Made by a program: the position numbers and the translations under genes
DNA from: Phoronis australis
Taxonomy: Eukaryota; Phoronida; Phoronidae
Assembly: GCA_002633005.1 (NCBI GenBank)
Contig: NMRA01000846.1
Coordinates: forward strand, 35,317-99,316
Reading direction: 5' to 3'
Length of the DNA: 64,000 bases
Shown: one piece after another, positions 32,800 to 45,758 of the stretch
How positions within the stretch are numbered: position 1 is the first letter of the stretch
Layout: every line of letters begins with the position of its first letter
Notes under the pieces: model-generated
Told to the model about the DNA's origin: nothing
The model's database searches: none
The model's input: only the letters and a program-made list of their open reading frames with translations

Positions 32800-34178
32800 C
32801 TATAGCTTTAATTGTGTCATAGTCAAAGATTCTATTCACGACTTTACTGACAGTTCGCTTTGATAGCTTGAAATCTAGTGGCTACTTAATTGAAATCAAT
32901 TTCTATAAGTTGCCTTGTCACGTGGTGTCGTTTTATGCACCGCGCATGATTTACGAGCTGTACGTTTTTTTTCAAATCCAAAACTCACTGAACTCACTGA
33001 GCAAAGAATAACTTGAGAACAGTGCGCATCTTGGACGGAACGCGGGTTCATAATCGTTTTAATGACGGGACACTTTCAGGAACTAATTCGCGTGGTGGCG
33101 CTGCGATCACGTCAGGCACAAGTCGTCCGCCAGCCATGACTTACGGACAGAGATTAGTTCTAAAGCATTGCAGTGCACTACGCGTCCCTTAGGCGACACA
33201 GTTAGGCGGACGTGATTATGATTTTGTGTGGCTTTCCAATATGCCTGTTTTCATTAGGAAACTGGAAAGGCTACTAAACTTTCATGATCTAGCAGCAGGC
33301 CTATGTGTTCATTAAGGAGAAAGTTGCGAAGCCTTTGGTAAGCAGGGCAATGTTGAGGAACGCTAACGCGCCGTATTAAAGAATAAAGAGTTCCACCCCA
33401 AACATGAAATAAAACAATGGTTTTCAAAGATGCGTGTGCCTTTAACTTCAAACGATGTAAACCGAAGAAGGTTAATTGAATTATTCCAACGATAACATAA
33501 TTTTCATTAAGCGTACGTTATTCTCTTTGAGGATTACTTTCATTCGACAAAAAATATCCTATTACGCCACAAAATTTAATTATCTCTATCTCGGAATGTG
33601 TGCATATTTTGTGATGCACATAATTTGACAGATAACACTCGAAGATGTCGAGCAAAACCTTATTACGAACGAATTACAAGTGATTAGGATACCTTACAAC
33701 AATTCAAGGCGAAGAAGTCGTCTTAAAAAGGTCGATATTATTCAATTACTCTGAATAACCGCCAGAGTCAATCCATTTTTGACAACTTTCTAAGACCACC
33801 AAGACTTCTTGAGACTTTTGCGGTCAGCGCTTAAAGAACTTAGGCGTTATTTCATGAAAGACATGTAAGTGCTTCTTTTCAGGACAGGTAATAAGTTAGT
33901 TGGTTGTCAACTAAAAACCAAAAGCTGCTTTACCTGGTGATAAAATGTATGAGGGAATGGGAGTCAAATAGTTGGCTTCCATCTAACAACGAGTGACTGG
34001 GCCACCTGGTGGTGAAATGGAAACCGAACACCGACTGATAGGAACTTAAGGTGGTTGCCTAAACGATTGCAGAGAGTGAAAAGGATAGTAATCAGGAATC
34101 CCGATCAATGAGTTAGGTGTTGGCAACTTAGAATCAATAACTGTCCCACCTTGTGCTGAAAAGATAACGACCACAGAG

Positions 34179-34322
34179 GCCAGCCTCCCGTTCAGTAACG
34201 CTAGGACCTCGCTGAGAAGCAAGACTTCGCGAGATTACGTGAGATATTGCCGTGCATCCTAAACGACATCACGTGACTTTGGCAAGATTTTAGTTAGGTC
34301 CTAGCGTACTGAACGCACGCCT
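34179..34322. repeat. MITE family M1, copy inserted in tandem array
   Basis: Starts GCCAGCCTCCCGTTCAGTAA and CGCTAGGACCT; ends AGGTCCTAGCGTACTGAACG. The array phrases stop and resume at its edges, so it inserted after the array formed. Confidence 0.78.
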
Positions 34323-34660
34323 GAGAGTAAGCTAGTTGGTTGCCAATCAAAAACCAGTAGTTGCTCCACCTGGTGGTGAAATGTATATTGATCCAAAGGT
34401 TAGTTAAATGGTTGTCATCTAACAGCCAATAACGTGTCCATCTGCGGATGAAACGAAAAATGAACATAACAATTTAATACGAATTAATTGGTTGTCATCT
34501 AACAACCAATAACTTCTCGTGGTGAATTGTCTAATATGAGAGTGAGATCTTCAGTGAGACAGTTGGTGGGCATCTAAGAACCAATGGTTAGTCCATCTAG
34601 TGACGAAGTGTACAATTAAAAGTGAAGGTTTCTATGAGTTTGATGGTTGCCCTGTTGTGC

Positions 34661-35070
34661 GTGAACTTGGAATCCTGCTTAATCTCAAGATCAAACAGAA
34701 GTGAGTGTTGCGTAAATGGAATTGAATATTCTTTAAGGCAAAAAGGTGAAAAGAGTTTTGTAATTATTGTCCTCGCGATCAAACATTTTCTCCTTTCCTT
34801 TACCGCAACTTGTGTAGCTGAACCGGAGGAATATGTGAATGGATAAATCGATTATTGTTTGGTGAAACTGATCGCCCGAAGTTGAAAAGGTTGGTTAAAA
34901 TTGACATTATTTTATTCAAATGTAACTTGATTTAGTACAGTGCAAATTTTTATGAACATGATTGAACGTGATTATATGAGTGAACTTGTCAAATTGCCTC
35001 GCGTATTCCAAGTCCACGCAACACCCACTTCTGCTTAATCTCAAGATTAAGCAAGATTCCAAGTTCACGT
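34661..35070. repeat. Foldback/TIR element inserted in tandem array
   Basis: GTGAACTTGGAATCCTGCTT with AATCTCAAGAT at 34661 onward is repeated inverted at ~35015-35070 (ends ATTCCAAGTTCACGT). The arms are ~60 bases and the central part is AT-rich without an ORF. CTGT on both sides may be a short target duplication. Confidence 0.65.
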
Positions 35071-35309
35071 ACTGTACAGCAGTCCAGCCTCGTCTGTTGG
35101 TTGTCACCTGACAACCAATTGCTGCTCCATCTGGTGGTGAAGCTTGTAATGAGAAGTGAGACTCACTTTTGGACTGCAGTTGTTATCTAACAGCCAATAA
35201 CAGTTCCGACTGCTTATGAAATTTGATCAGGGGCAAAGCCGTTAGTTAATTGCCTGTCAACTATAAGAAATAGTTGTTCCATCTTGTTGAATAGTTTCTT
35301 AAGCAATGC

Positions 35310-37260
35310 TTAACTATATATTCCCTAATGTTAGATAATAGCTGCTATATTGTGTCACTAGAAGAGACGCTGATGGTTCACAATGATCACAAACTGTAAA
35401 CAAATGCTATTGATGAGAGTTGTTCCTATGCAATCACTCGAAAGTAAGCTACACTACGGTGATTAGCAATTATTTCCAACTGAGAACGGAATATTAAAAG
35501 GAATGAATGGTGGTCAAAGGATTTCAAATTATAACTAAATACTGTGCGATTGACGGCATTTAGTGCACTTGAATGTCTGGAAATAGGGTCCCAACGCTCA
35601 CATGTTGATTATCAATATTTTCAAATGAGAGATTTTCAAAAGAGCCAGTAGGTTGATTGATGTTGGTTGAGATCTTTAATCTTATCCCTGAATACTGAAA
35701 TAGAACAACAATTAACCTTTTACAATTTACATCATGAAAAATTATCTGTCTATTTCAACTCGCATGAACCTCCGTCAAGATTTCGTCACTGCACGTACAT
35801 GTAGACGGTTTTTTAGTTTCCCTTTGTGTTGATATTTTGGTTATCATGCAAGATTCAACTAGAACGGTTTAGTCAAACCTCGAGCATCAAACTATACAAC
35901 TTTTCTGTCTTTTTCCCAAAATGTATTACTCATAAAGGAAAATTATTTTCTTAGAAAGGCCGCGGTTGCATTTCTTTTTCTTTCGCTCAGAATTCTGAAA
36001 CATGAGCTAATTTAAGAAGAAAGTGACCTTTCAAGACCCGACTGATCGCTATATGATTTCGTCCGATTGCCGAGCATATCTCACTGAGGTAGTCAACGTT
36101 AGTCAAGCGTATTTGTTTGCCCAACTACATGACCCATTACATGGGATTCAGCACAACCTGTTTCGTTTAAATTTATCGCTCTCATGCCTAGGGCAAATGT
36201 CCTGAGCTAAAGGTACACCGTCACCCGTTTGTCAAACGTTTAGTGCGCGAACACACCCTTATGTTAGGCGCAGGACATTTAATGTTACTGTAAATTTAGT
36301 TTTATCCTCCGGCTTGATCCTAACATTTGCTAACTGATCATATAGGTGCCAACACCTGATTTTCTACGACTGGGCGTAGTGGAATCAGGACAATAATCAG
36401 AAAAGCTAGAAAAGATTTGTTTGTTTGTTTGTTTGTTTTGTCTCTTGCTGGTGATATTTACCGATACTGACTCTGAGACGGACACGCCATAGTAAGAACG
36501 TGCGACGTAAATTATGAAAAATAAGAGTAATTCTAGCTAAAATAACTATACCGTATTTACATTCATTATCATTTCAATATGGTGCAGGACTGGGCATTTT
36601 GCTTGTTATTCAGTCTTGGCCCACATTGAAACTGGTAGTCATTTCCTTGCCACAAACAAATAGACTGTGGATAGGAACTTCTACAAATCACCATTCCTGC
36701 ACATTCAGACTCTTCAACAATCCACTAATAAAGGGTGTGTTCATCCCCATGTTGTTTCTGCGTAATTCATTTTTACACCAACTTTTGTATGAACAGTTTA
36801 TGCATATTTTTAATCAAAATGAACACGAATGATGTACGTAACCTTTATATGACATCTGTAGATGTTAGTTCCACTAAAAAACAACAGGTGATACTTTATG
36901 TTCCGCCTTCTGGTGTTGCTTATTTCACTTCTGAAAATGGATTACCATTGACCGGTATATTTAATTCCTCCAGTACTGCTTTTCTATAAATATATAACCC
37001 CAGTTACACCAGATTACGACATACGTGTGCAGGATGCTTTGCTTATACGAAGGTGCAAAATCTCCTGAAGTGACCTTCACTTAATAACGGGTATATGTTT
37101 TTGGTCGTATGTGCTGGTGTTCGATCTTACTGTTTTGTCCAAACTATGACGTCCACAGATAATGGCAAGGCAATAAATTAACGGCATATTCATTTCTTCA
37201 TGTTTGTCCGTTATACGTTTTTACACAGATGTTAGCGAACAATCGGTGGGCTAAGAATTT
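35310..37260. other. Non-coding stretch between array blocks
   Basis: AT-rich with short open frames only. No repeat structure was found apart from the (TTTG)n run at 36417. Confidence 0.45.
36417..36441 (+). repeat. (TTTG)n microsatellite
   Basis: Five TTTG units in a row, then TTTTGTC. It lies in otherwise unremarkable DNA between the array and the integrase fossil. Confidence 0.85.
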
Positions 37261-37479
37261 GCCAGTCTAGGAAATTCGCTGCTTAACATAATTATCTGAA
37301 TCCCCAAGCATCGTTTTTATGAATTCCCGTAAATTGTAATAACGGCTAACATAAGCCAGGACTAACAGCATTGCTCCGAGCTCCGTGTGAAGAAATTCTA
37401 AATAATCATAGGCACCTTCCCGGGGATTGAGTGGTGGCATCTGTGGCTTTTTACATGTGCAAAATGTCTTCTCTTTGGT

Positions 37480-37800
37480 CACATTCCACTGACCACCAGG
37501 TGGGGCTGCTATTAATTGTTGAATGTCAACCAAATCCAACTCACTGACTGCGTGTCCCTCTGATGATTTTACAATCACCGGTTGTTAGTTGCTCTACCTT
37601 CTGGACAAATTACATAGCGATAAGAGGAACACAAAGTTGGATACAGGCACATGGTGGTGAAATGTAAACTGATGAGAGTAACAGACAGTGAGTTGGTTGA
37701 TTGTCATCTAACTACCAATAGCTTCTCCATGTAATGGTCAAATTGTGAAACGGTTCGAGGCATAGAGTTAGTTGGTTGTCGTCCAACAACCCAGTTATGC
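37480..37800 (+). repeat. Second block of the palindromic tandem array
   Basis: Carries ACCACCAGGTGG inverted at 37490, then CATGGTGGTGAAATGTAAAC, TTGGTTGATTGTCATCTAAC and TTGGTTGTCGTCCAACAACC. These are the same phrases as at 33896-35310. The 2.2 kb between the blocks has no units that I could see. Confidence 0.62.
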
Positions 37801-37993
37801 TGATCATTTAACACCTGCAGGAGACCATCCCGAACGGGTGAGTAACCAAAGTGCCGGTGAAAGACATGCTTTTCAAAAAGATAGGGTTACCCTCCTGTGT
37901 CGGACAAGGGAAACAGGTATAGCCTGGCCGTTGATTTCGTTAGCAGACGGCCCGAACCTGTGGCGCTACCTTAAATAGAAACAAAGCGCAGTA

Positions 37994-38175
37994 AAATTTG
38001 AGTTCCCGAGAGAGGTCGTGAGTGATCACTTTACAACGGAGCTGATGAAGCAGCATGAGTCAGCTGGCTTGTGAGTGTATGTACAGCAGCCTTATACGAC
38101 CGCTGACAACTCCTGTCGTAACGGGCTATGTGAGAAAATCAACGGTGTATTGAAAAATCATGCTGAGAACGAATG
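37994..38175 (+). pseudogene. LTR-retrotransposon integrase core fossil (Gypsy-like)
   Basis: The frame reads FPREVVSDHFTTELMKQHES and, past one in-frame stop, NGLCEKINGVLKNHAENE. The Asp of SDHF and the Glu of LCEK are separated by 35 positions. That is the D-35-E spacing of retroviral-type integrases, and NGLCEKIN is the usual motif around the Glu. Both flanks (37770-38620) still read like pol in pieces but are broken by stops and frame shifts. No LTRs bound it here. It is an inactive remnant. Confidence 0.7.
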
Positions 38176-39434
38176 CGTCAAAAATACCAAGAGAACGGTA
38201 CCTGCCAGCCACCACCTTCGCTTAGTGGGAAGTTCTGCTGTCAAGCAGTGCACTCCCCGGCCCCCATCCCCCTAGTTGCTTTAAACTGGAGGTCCTGCGT
38301 AGACCCTGAAACAGCTCTGGACTGGGGACGACAACGACGAGGCCCTTACGTACCGGGCAGCATGTCCTTGAGTTCAGGAAACCACGTGGAGGAAACGTGC
38401 GAAAAGCATAGCTAATGCTCAAGATCAACAAAAGCATTACTACGATCACAAGAAGGTCAAAGGCAGTTTCGAATGGGACTGGGTGTGGTGGTGTTCCTTG
38501 GCAGACCACGGCAAGCCAACTACTCTGTAGTGTAAGGAACCGTGCGTAGTTACGGGAGTTGTCAACCGTATAGAACATGTTCAACGTGAACTGCAAGATT
38601 AAGACCTTCCATTGAAATCTATCGAAGGTGCATCACAAACGTGAGACTAACAACACAGGATCGAACTCAAATATCAAGTGATCGGCGCTGTGTTGAACTT
38701 GATTGGGGAGCGAAAGACTGAAGAAGCAACCGAACGCTTCATGGCCCTTAGACTAGAAGGCCAGATAATGATCTTAACCTGTACAATCCTTCGACACCAT
38801 AACAACATATGCTATATCACCATAAGCAGGCACCTGGCCCAACTCCTTCACGACTACAGAGGTACCGTTACAAATCAGCCCTTAGTTTTAGAAATCTATG
38901 TAGCCATGCACGCTACTGAGTTGACGACAGAACAGAATGAGGCCGCGTCAGATGTTTTACACTACACAGGAAAGAAAATGCAGTAGCTCTCTTGTGTTGC
39001 CACCTACCGGCATTTTTGAATCAGTCAACAAGTGTCACCATTGCCAATGAAAGTGGCATTAGAGTTCATCATAGGTCAAGGCTTATCAAGAATGGCTGGA
39101 ACATTAAAACAAACATTACGGCGGACATTTTGTCTTCGGGATAGACTTGTGAACGGTCGGTATAGGTTCATAAAACCATTTAACAAGCCCGTAGGAAGGA
39201 AAAAATTATTGGGGGCACAAACCAATTTGACTTCGCCAACTTACACCCTTGCTATCGTCATCCCCCCCTCCCCCGATTTCTGGATGTCACCATATTTGTA
39301 CCTAACAAAAAATGTACACACGTCTGGAGTTCAAATTCAGTTCTCGTGAGTAACAGATTCTAAGCTGGCCTATTGCATGGTTACACCGTATTTTTAACTT
39401 GGGTGTAGCTGTCATGACGTGCTCCGTGCATGCG

Positions 39435-40706
39435 CGCACCTGGGGGGGGGGAGCTTGATGGCAAAGTGTGCAAAAAGGTCCGTCTCAGAGAAACAAAAAA
39501 CTGCGAAAAACGAGAAAGAAGTCCACTAAAAAGGCAGGATTCGGCGTATGTGCAATTCATAGGCCTGAACGAACCCGGTATTCGTTTTTATAGTAAAAGG
39601 TCCACATCCTCAAAAATTCGAGCCTCCCCCCTATATTTTAGGCTGGGTGCGCGTATGCCGTGTGTGTAGTATGCACGGAAAATGCAAGCAAACGATTCAG
39701 TTTTGAAGAACAAAAATTCATTGCGCAATACCAGTGGAAACCAAAAACATCAAGACAACCTTTCCAAGTTGATGACTAATAAGTTTGTTTTTATTTATTT
39801 AAGTACTTAAATTTCGTTTTCGATCTACGGTTTGTAGACTCAGGCCCAGTAATCTAGTTCCTAAGCCAAAAAACAATTTATTGTCATTTGAATTGTGAGA
39901 ATATTTTAGGACACATTGTCGGAGTTGTCCGAAATTCATCAATTTCCTTGAGACTTATTTCAGATAGACAAAAATCGTTTAGTGTATTTTTATGTGGAGA
40001 TCTGGGAATTTTCCCAAAGTCGGCCTGCAATTAAGTTCATTGAAGTATTGTCATTTCTTACAAGATTAGNCGCACCTGGGGGGGGGGAGCTTGATGGCAA
40101 AGTGTGCAAAAAGGTCCGTCTCAGAGAAACAAAAAAACTGCGAAAAACGAGAAAGAAGTCCACTAAAAAGGCAGGATTCGGCGTATGTGCAATTCATAGG
40201 CCTGAACGAACCCGGTATTCGTTTTTATAGTAAAAGGTCCACATCCTCAAAAATTCGAGCCTCCGCCCTATATTTTAGGCTGGGTGCGCGTATGCCGTGT
40301 GTGTAGTATGCACGGAAAATGCAAGCAAACGATTCAGTTTTGAAGAACAAAAATGCATTGCGCAATACCAGTGGAAACCAAAAACATCAAGACAACCTTT
40401 CCAAGTTGATGACTAATAAATTTGTTTTTATTTATTTAAGTACTTAAATTTCGTTTTCGATCTACGGTTTGTAGACTCAGGCCCAGTAATCTAGTTCCTA
40501 AGCCAAAAAACAATTTATTGTCATTTGAATTGTGAGAATATTTTAGGACACATTGTCGGAGTTGTCCGAAATTCATCAATTTCCTTGAGACTTATTTCAG
40601 ATAGACAAAAATCGTTTAGTGTATTTTTATGTGGAGATCTGGGAATTTTCCCAAAGTCGGCCTGCAATTAAGTTCATTGAAGTATTGTCATTTCTTACAA
40701 GATTAG
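39435..40706. repeat. Near-duplicate pair around N 40070
   Basis: 39435-40069 and 40071-40706 match along their whole length with only scattered single-base and homopolymer differences. Both start CGCACCTGGGGG and end CAAGATTAG. The exact abutment at N points to an assembly haplotype join, not a biological tandem. Confidence 0.85.
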
Positions 40707-41060
40707 CTTCTAATTGTCAAAAAATCATCTCTCATTGAGTCCATTTTCGTAGATACATAAACATGTATATCAGAAACCAACAATCAAATCCATGAGCAAT
40801 GCGTTTACCTCGATTTAATGACTTTAATTCCTTTTTGATTCCCTGGTAGTGACTTTAAACAACAAATCTTGTATCGAAGTCAAAAAGCAATGCACTTTAC
40901 TATTTGGGGATCGGATTATAGTTTTTTCCATATTCAGGCTTCAACTAAATTCTCTGAATCGTCATAATTTCTAAAAGATTAGCTTCTAATTGCCAAAAAT
41001 CCCCTATTAACCTGTCAGTTTTCGTAGATACATAAACACGTAAATCAGAAACGGAATGTT
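40701..41060 (+). repeat. Diverged ~276-bp tandem duplication
   Basis: GATTAGCTTCTAATTG followed by TTTTCGTAGATACATAAACA occurs at 40701 and again at 40978. The segments before each copy (GGATCGGATTATAG... and GGAGATCTGGGAAT...) also align weakly. This is older than the haplotype join just upstream. Confidence 0.6.
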
Positions 41061-43400
41061 ATAAGCAATTCCGCAGGCATGCTCGCAGATTTTTGATGGG
41101 TAACCCGGGGAAATGGGAGATTTGGGATTCATAGTAAGGTGTACCTTTGCTCTTTCCAAGGTACCTATAACGGTTCGCGAGTTTAACTTGACTTAACTGA
41201 AATATTTGTTTATTGTTGCGAGTACTTGGGTACACTCGTTCGACATGTACACGGTCACCCCAATGGTAACCTCGACAGCAGTGTTTTCCACATGTGGGAA
41301 TTCCTAACAAACAACTCATAGTAACCATCTTCAAAAGAAATGCTATTCTTGTGATAATATGGGAAACGGTAACATTATTTTATAACTAACCATTGGAAAT
41401 AGTCCTTTTGTGTAATTAACAAACAGCGGTCTTCACGTTCTTTAAAATTCCTGACTCCCTTTCGATGGCGGTAAATATTATTGTATTTTTTCACATTTTT
41501 TGGTTGTCTGGATCGAATGTCTTGATATTGCTCTGGTGTGCACGAATGTTTTGAGTTTTTTGATGAATTTCGAATCATAACTTCCCTCGTGAATACTTGG
41601 CAGTGTCGGATTTACTTGTATAGAGGGACAAAGGCACATTTCTCCCAACTGCTCCACCGAGAGAGGGTCGCGTCTGAAATGGGACACGTTATTATGAAAA
41701 GCTAAACATCATTAAGCTTGGAAAAGAGTAACAGTTCATTCCACCGTCGTGTGGTCAGACAACGGTGCAGGAAGTGACCTTCTTCAACATGAAAGTTGGT
41801 TGCACGATTTCACAAAAAACAGGAAAATAGACGTAATCGAGTCCAAAACTGGGTATTCTCTCCGTGACCTTACCCTTAAGAATTTTTCAATAGAAACATA
41901 AACACTGTGGCCACTTGAATGCCATCAATGGCCTCCTTCAGACGTGGCACCCCTCTATGTGAAAATTTCTATATTTTTAAGAATCAAGAAATGTGCAGCA
42001 ATTGATTATATCCGTCAGGTCATCAATTTTTCTCAAGTGATATGCAATTCGAGAAAAGAAAGCGACAGTTGTCTCCGTTATCCCTTGCCAGAGAGGGGCC
42101 TCTGGAAAAATATGGTTTTGCAGTCGAAAAATTGACTTACTGAATTTAAAAATCCAGTAAATTAATATTCTCCGCAAAAGCTTCGCTTTACAAATTTTTT
42201 CGATTTTTCGAAATATATGCATGGATCATTACGTGCACGTTTCCAAGAGCATTTAGACGACCTGTGCTGCGAAAGCGGAGACCCCAACAACAATGTCCTG
42301 GCCAGATTTCTCAAAAGGTAAACCATGCACTGAGTTTTTAAATGTCCCCTTGAGTTTTCTCTCTTATCTGCATTTAGCAGTCTTTCTTTTCTCGACTGTC
42401 CCCTCCCCACGCGTACGTCGGTTGCCTCGGTTTAACCCTGACGCCTGAAATTTTTTTGGGGGTGTGCATCTTTAATTAAAATAATTTAAAGACTTGTTCT
42501 TCATGGTATTGAGGGTTAACTAACAGTCCTGACCTGAGCGTTGCTAACCTTGCAAGTTACGGAATTTTTACGGACGTCATCGACATCATAAAATGCACTT
42601 CAAAATTAAGCGTAATATGCAGTTCTCAGAAAGAATGTGACAATCCAAAATATTTCGATAATGGTAATCTTTTCATAATCCAGTCGATATCTAATATTGT
42701 TTTAATAGGCCTTACTCTCTCGTCCACTTGCATGGGAAACACAAATTGTGGTGAGCTCAAGTATCATATGTTGTTTTCCGTATGTAAGTCACCAAAATTT
42801 CTGTAATGTTACTGAATGTTTTGGGAGCCGACAACCGTCCCTTAATGCATTTAAGAAACGACAGGAACGCCCTAAATGAAATTTTGGACGAAACGGGGGA
42901 CCTACACATTTGTACTCGATTCCTGATCCGTGATTGGTTAAGTTTCAAGTCCGACTTAGTAGAGTCTAGAGTCCCTGGACCCTGAAGCAGCAGCATAGAA
43001 TAATCCAAACAACTACTAATACCGGTACACAAGGGGTTGATATCCTCATTTTTCGTGCAGACCGCAGTCGTGAAAATTTTTGCACGAAACTTAGAATTTC
43101 TGTTTTTTTCATTTTATTAGCTACAAAAGTGTTTCTGTGATTTCTTTTAAGGTTTTTAGCCGGACAATTCAAAAGTAATTCGAAGACTCGCAAAAGTTTC
43201 ACGGAATGATTGTCTTAATTTTTGACAGCTTAGTTCTCGAGCAAAAATTGTTTAAAAGTAAATCCATTAGTAGAGTTCCCATGTTTTTCACAATCACAGA
43301 AATCTCGCAGGAATATTTTACAGGAATTATTTCCACATATCTGTTGCGTCTCCAAGCAATCGAGAATCACAACAAGTTCTGACGCCCCTATCGGCAAGCC
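41060..43400. other. No gene recognised
   Basis: Short open frames up to 91 codons on both strands, none with family features. No large repeat was identified by eye. Confidence 0.4.
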
Positions 43401-43407
43401 TTGAGAG

Positions 43408-43548
43408 ACCTGCCTCCAGTTCAGTAACGCTAGGACCTAGTTAAAAAGCAAGACTTCGCTAGATTACGTGAGCTATCCTTCTGTATTTTTAATTAGAACA
43501 CGTGACTTTGGCTAGATTTTAGCTAGAACCTAGCGTAGGACTGAAGAC
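43408..43548. repeat. MITE family M1, third copy
   Basis: GTTCAGTAACGCTAGGACCT at the left and AGCTAGAACCTAGCGTAGGA at the right. Same length class and orientation as the 34179 copy, with slightly more divergence at the right end. Confidence 0.72.
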
Positions 43549-44550
43549 AACTAATTTAAAAACTAAATATGTGTCGGAGCTTAGGATGCAATATCGTCAC
43601 TGGTCCAGAGCAGTTTGACTTGGAATTATGATTGAATAGACAAATGTCTGCTCTTGAACAATGCTTTTCGGAATTAATGCTGCAAAATTTGGTGCAACTC
43701 AGAAAACCAGCGAAATTTGTGTCCCAACGCAAAAAGTATGCCTGAAAAATTCTGGAGTTACTGCCCCCAAATTTCACATGGAAACAAAATTAATGGATCT
43801 TTGTGTAGCTGAGGGAATGAATAAAGAGAACTCGCAACTATCCGGAGCAAATTTTCACGTCTATGGAAGTTGACGGTGATCTCTATGAAAAAAGGCCCAA
43901 GCACAAACTTCATGTCCGCCAGTAATTGCAATTGCAATGAATGGAAATTAGAAATTAAAAAGATATATCAAGAAATCTGACAGTTGTTAATGAAGATAGC
44001 CTGAAGTTATCTCTTAAGCACAGTGAAAATGCATGGAAATGCAAACTCGTCCAACTCAACATATTTAACCTTTTATCAGTCATAGTCGATTGGTGAATGT
44101 GAAACGTCAACAATGTACTCACAAGCTTTTATCTTCCGGCTAGTTAGAGAGCTCAAGACCTTTTTTCAAGGGTCTTCTTCATAACTGAAAGAAAAAGGTA
44201 AAAACACTTCATGTGACGTTTCAACCAAACACTCACAACGTACTACGGTATGATGGTGTTAAAAGTTCATGTTAAGCTGGAAATAATGAGTATTTTATCC
44301 ATTAGTTTGAATAATGGATATGAACCTATACCCGGGCCCGGCGGTCCCATTTTCGTGCATGACTGGTTTGGTGCATGACCGTATTTCGACATTATTATAT
44401 TCCCGTACTTTACTCTTCTTTATGCCTGTAAGTTCATCAACGTGCAATAGGGGCCGTTCACTCACTGACAAGGTCACGACCTCACCATTTTTATACATGA
44501 CAAGCAACTGACACCATTTCCAGACAAAAGACCGGGAGTTTATTTCATTG

Positions 44551-44780
44551 AAAACGAATTACGACTAGAGACAGAAATTTTGTCTTACGCCTTACTTAAC
44601 TATTTCTGAAAAATATAATCAATACTCACTTTAGCAAAAAGTTATCTTACAAAATACCAACTGTATAACTGCTCCACACTGTGAAAATTTATATAAATTA
44701 CCTCCAGTCACTGATGTGTAAATAATTACGTAACAAAACCTCTAATTGGTACTTGTGAAGTGGGCGCGACGGTCAGACCA
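44551..44780 (+). repeat. Dispersed repeat related to 6098-6390
   Basis: Shared phrases include ACAGAAATTTTGTCTTAC, CTATTTCTGAAAAATA, and near the end GGTACTTGTGAAGTGG. Alignment is patchy, and there is no ORF in this copy. Confidence 0.45.
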
Positions 44781-45758
44781 ATTTTCTTTGTCACAAGACA
44801 CTTTTTGTGAAGACAACTGGAGTCACAGACTTCGTTTCTGAGCTATTTTACAGAATATGAAATTTGATCCTCTCAAAAGAGCGCTTATTCAAATCACGAT
44901 TGCCTCGCGGCATTATGCGTTTCAATGAGTGGCGATTGTGTGACGTTGCTAGGATATTGAAATAAGTTTATTTGATTACGAGCAATAAGACAATTTTCTA
45001 CTGTACTAAATTTAAAATTAGTCACACGTTACAAAATTTGATGGCGCTCGCTATCCTCTACAAAAATTCAACGTAGGATCAATATTTTTCAAATTAAATA
45101 ATTTGTTAGTTGAAATAAAAATTATATTAATTTTTTTATAAGCTGAGCAATGACTGCGTTTTGGCAAGCTGTGTCGGACTCACTTAAAGATGTATTTGCA
45201 TGCTACTAACTTCGCCAACGCGTAGCAGGAACTAAACGACAATGATACATTAACATAATTTATGCTAAACAAGGAGCAGTTGTATTCATTGACAACTTGT
45301 AAATGTGAAAACACAAAATTCTGCAAATAGGTGACCTTTGCACTAATGACGTATTTCGCGGGTTCACATAGCCCGCATCATGCAATGTTATAATTCTAAA
45401 TCACCACGTCACGATAGTTACTGGGCACGGTTCAGTGATTTGCGGTGAATCCTTTTCGCTGCAAAACTCATTCTTCAAGAAAACATTGGCAATTTTCAAC
45501 CAACTTCATATTCGCATCGTCGCTATATGTTGTGTTTCTTAATTTGGCGAATCAATCACAGAGATAAGGCATTAGGCTGCAAGTTTCACTTTAAATGTTG
45601 TTAGTCAGGTGTCACACATGTCTACATAAGCTTTTCATTTACACAAATCCAAAATTGTGGAAATCATTCTAAAAGTAGCAGGGTAGATGCTATATATTTC
45701 AATGTTTTACTTTTAAACTAGCAGCAATATAGCCAGTTCGTAATAACGCCTGTCTCGT

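Larger units (their letters stand above)
33896..35310 (+). repeat. Degenerate tandem array with palindromic core
   Basis: Repeated phrases TTAGTTGGTTGTCATCTAAC, ACAACCAATA and CCACCTGGTGGTGAAATG recur about every 85-110 bases, all in the same orientation. The first two form an imperfect palindrome (TTGGTTGT...ACAACCAA). I can pick out roughly ten units. A MITE (34179-34322) and a foldback element (34661-35070) have inserted in it. A further block of the array lies at 37480-37800. Confidence 0.7.

Noticed and set aside
37267-37578. 103-codon minus-strand frame with protein-like sequence (AYDYLEFLHTELG)
   Set aside because: It runs into the palindromic tandem array, which makes part of the frame repeat-derived. 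No family recognised.
33896-37800. CRISPR-like array
   Set aside because: The repeats are long, diverged and not separated by uniform spacers, and the DNA is clearly eukaryotic.
38222-38596. 124-codon minus-strand frame with a hydrophobic segment
   Set aside because: It is antisense to the degenerate LTR-retrotransposon region and shows no family features.
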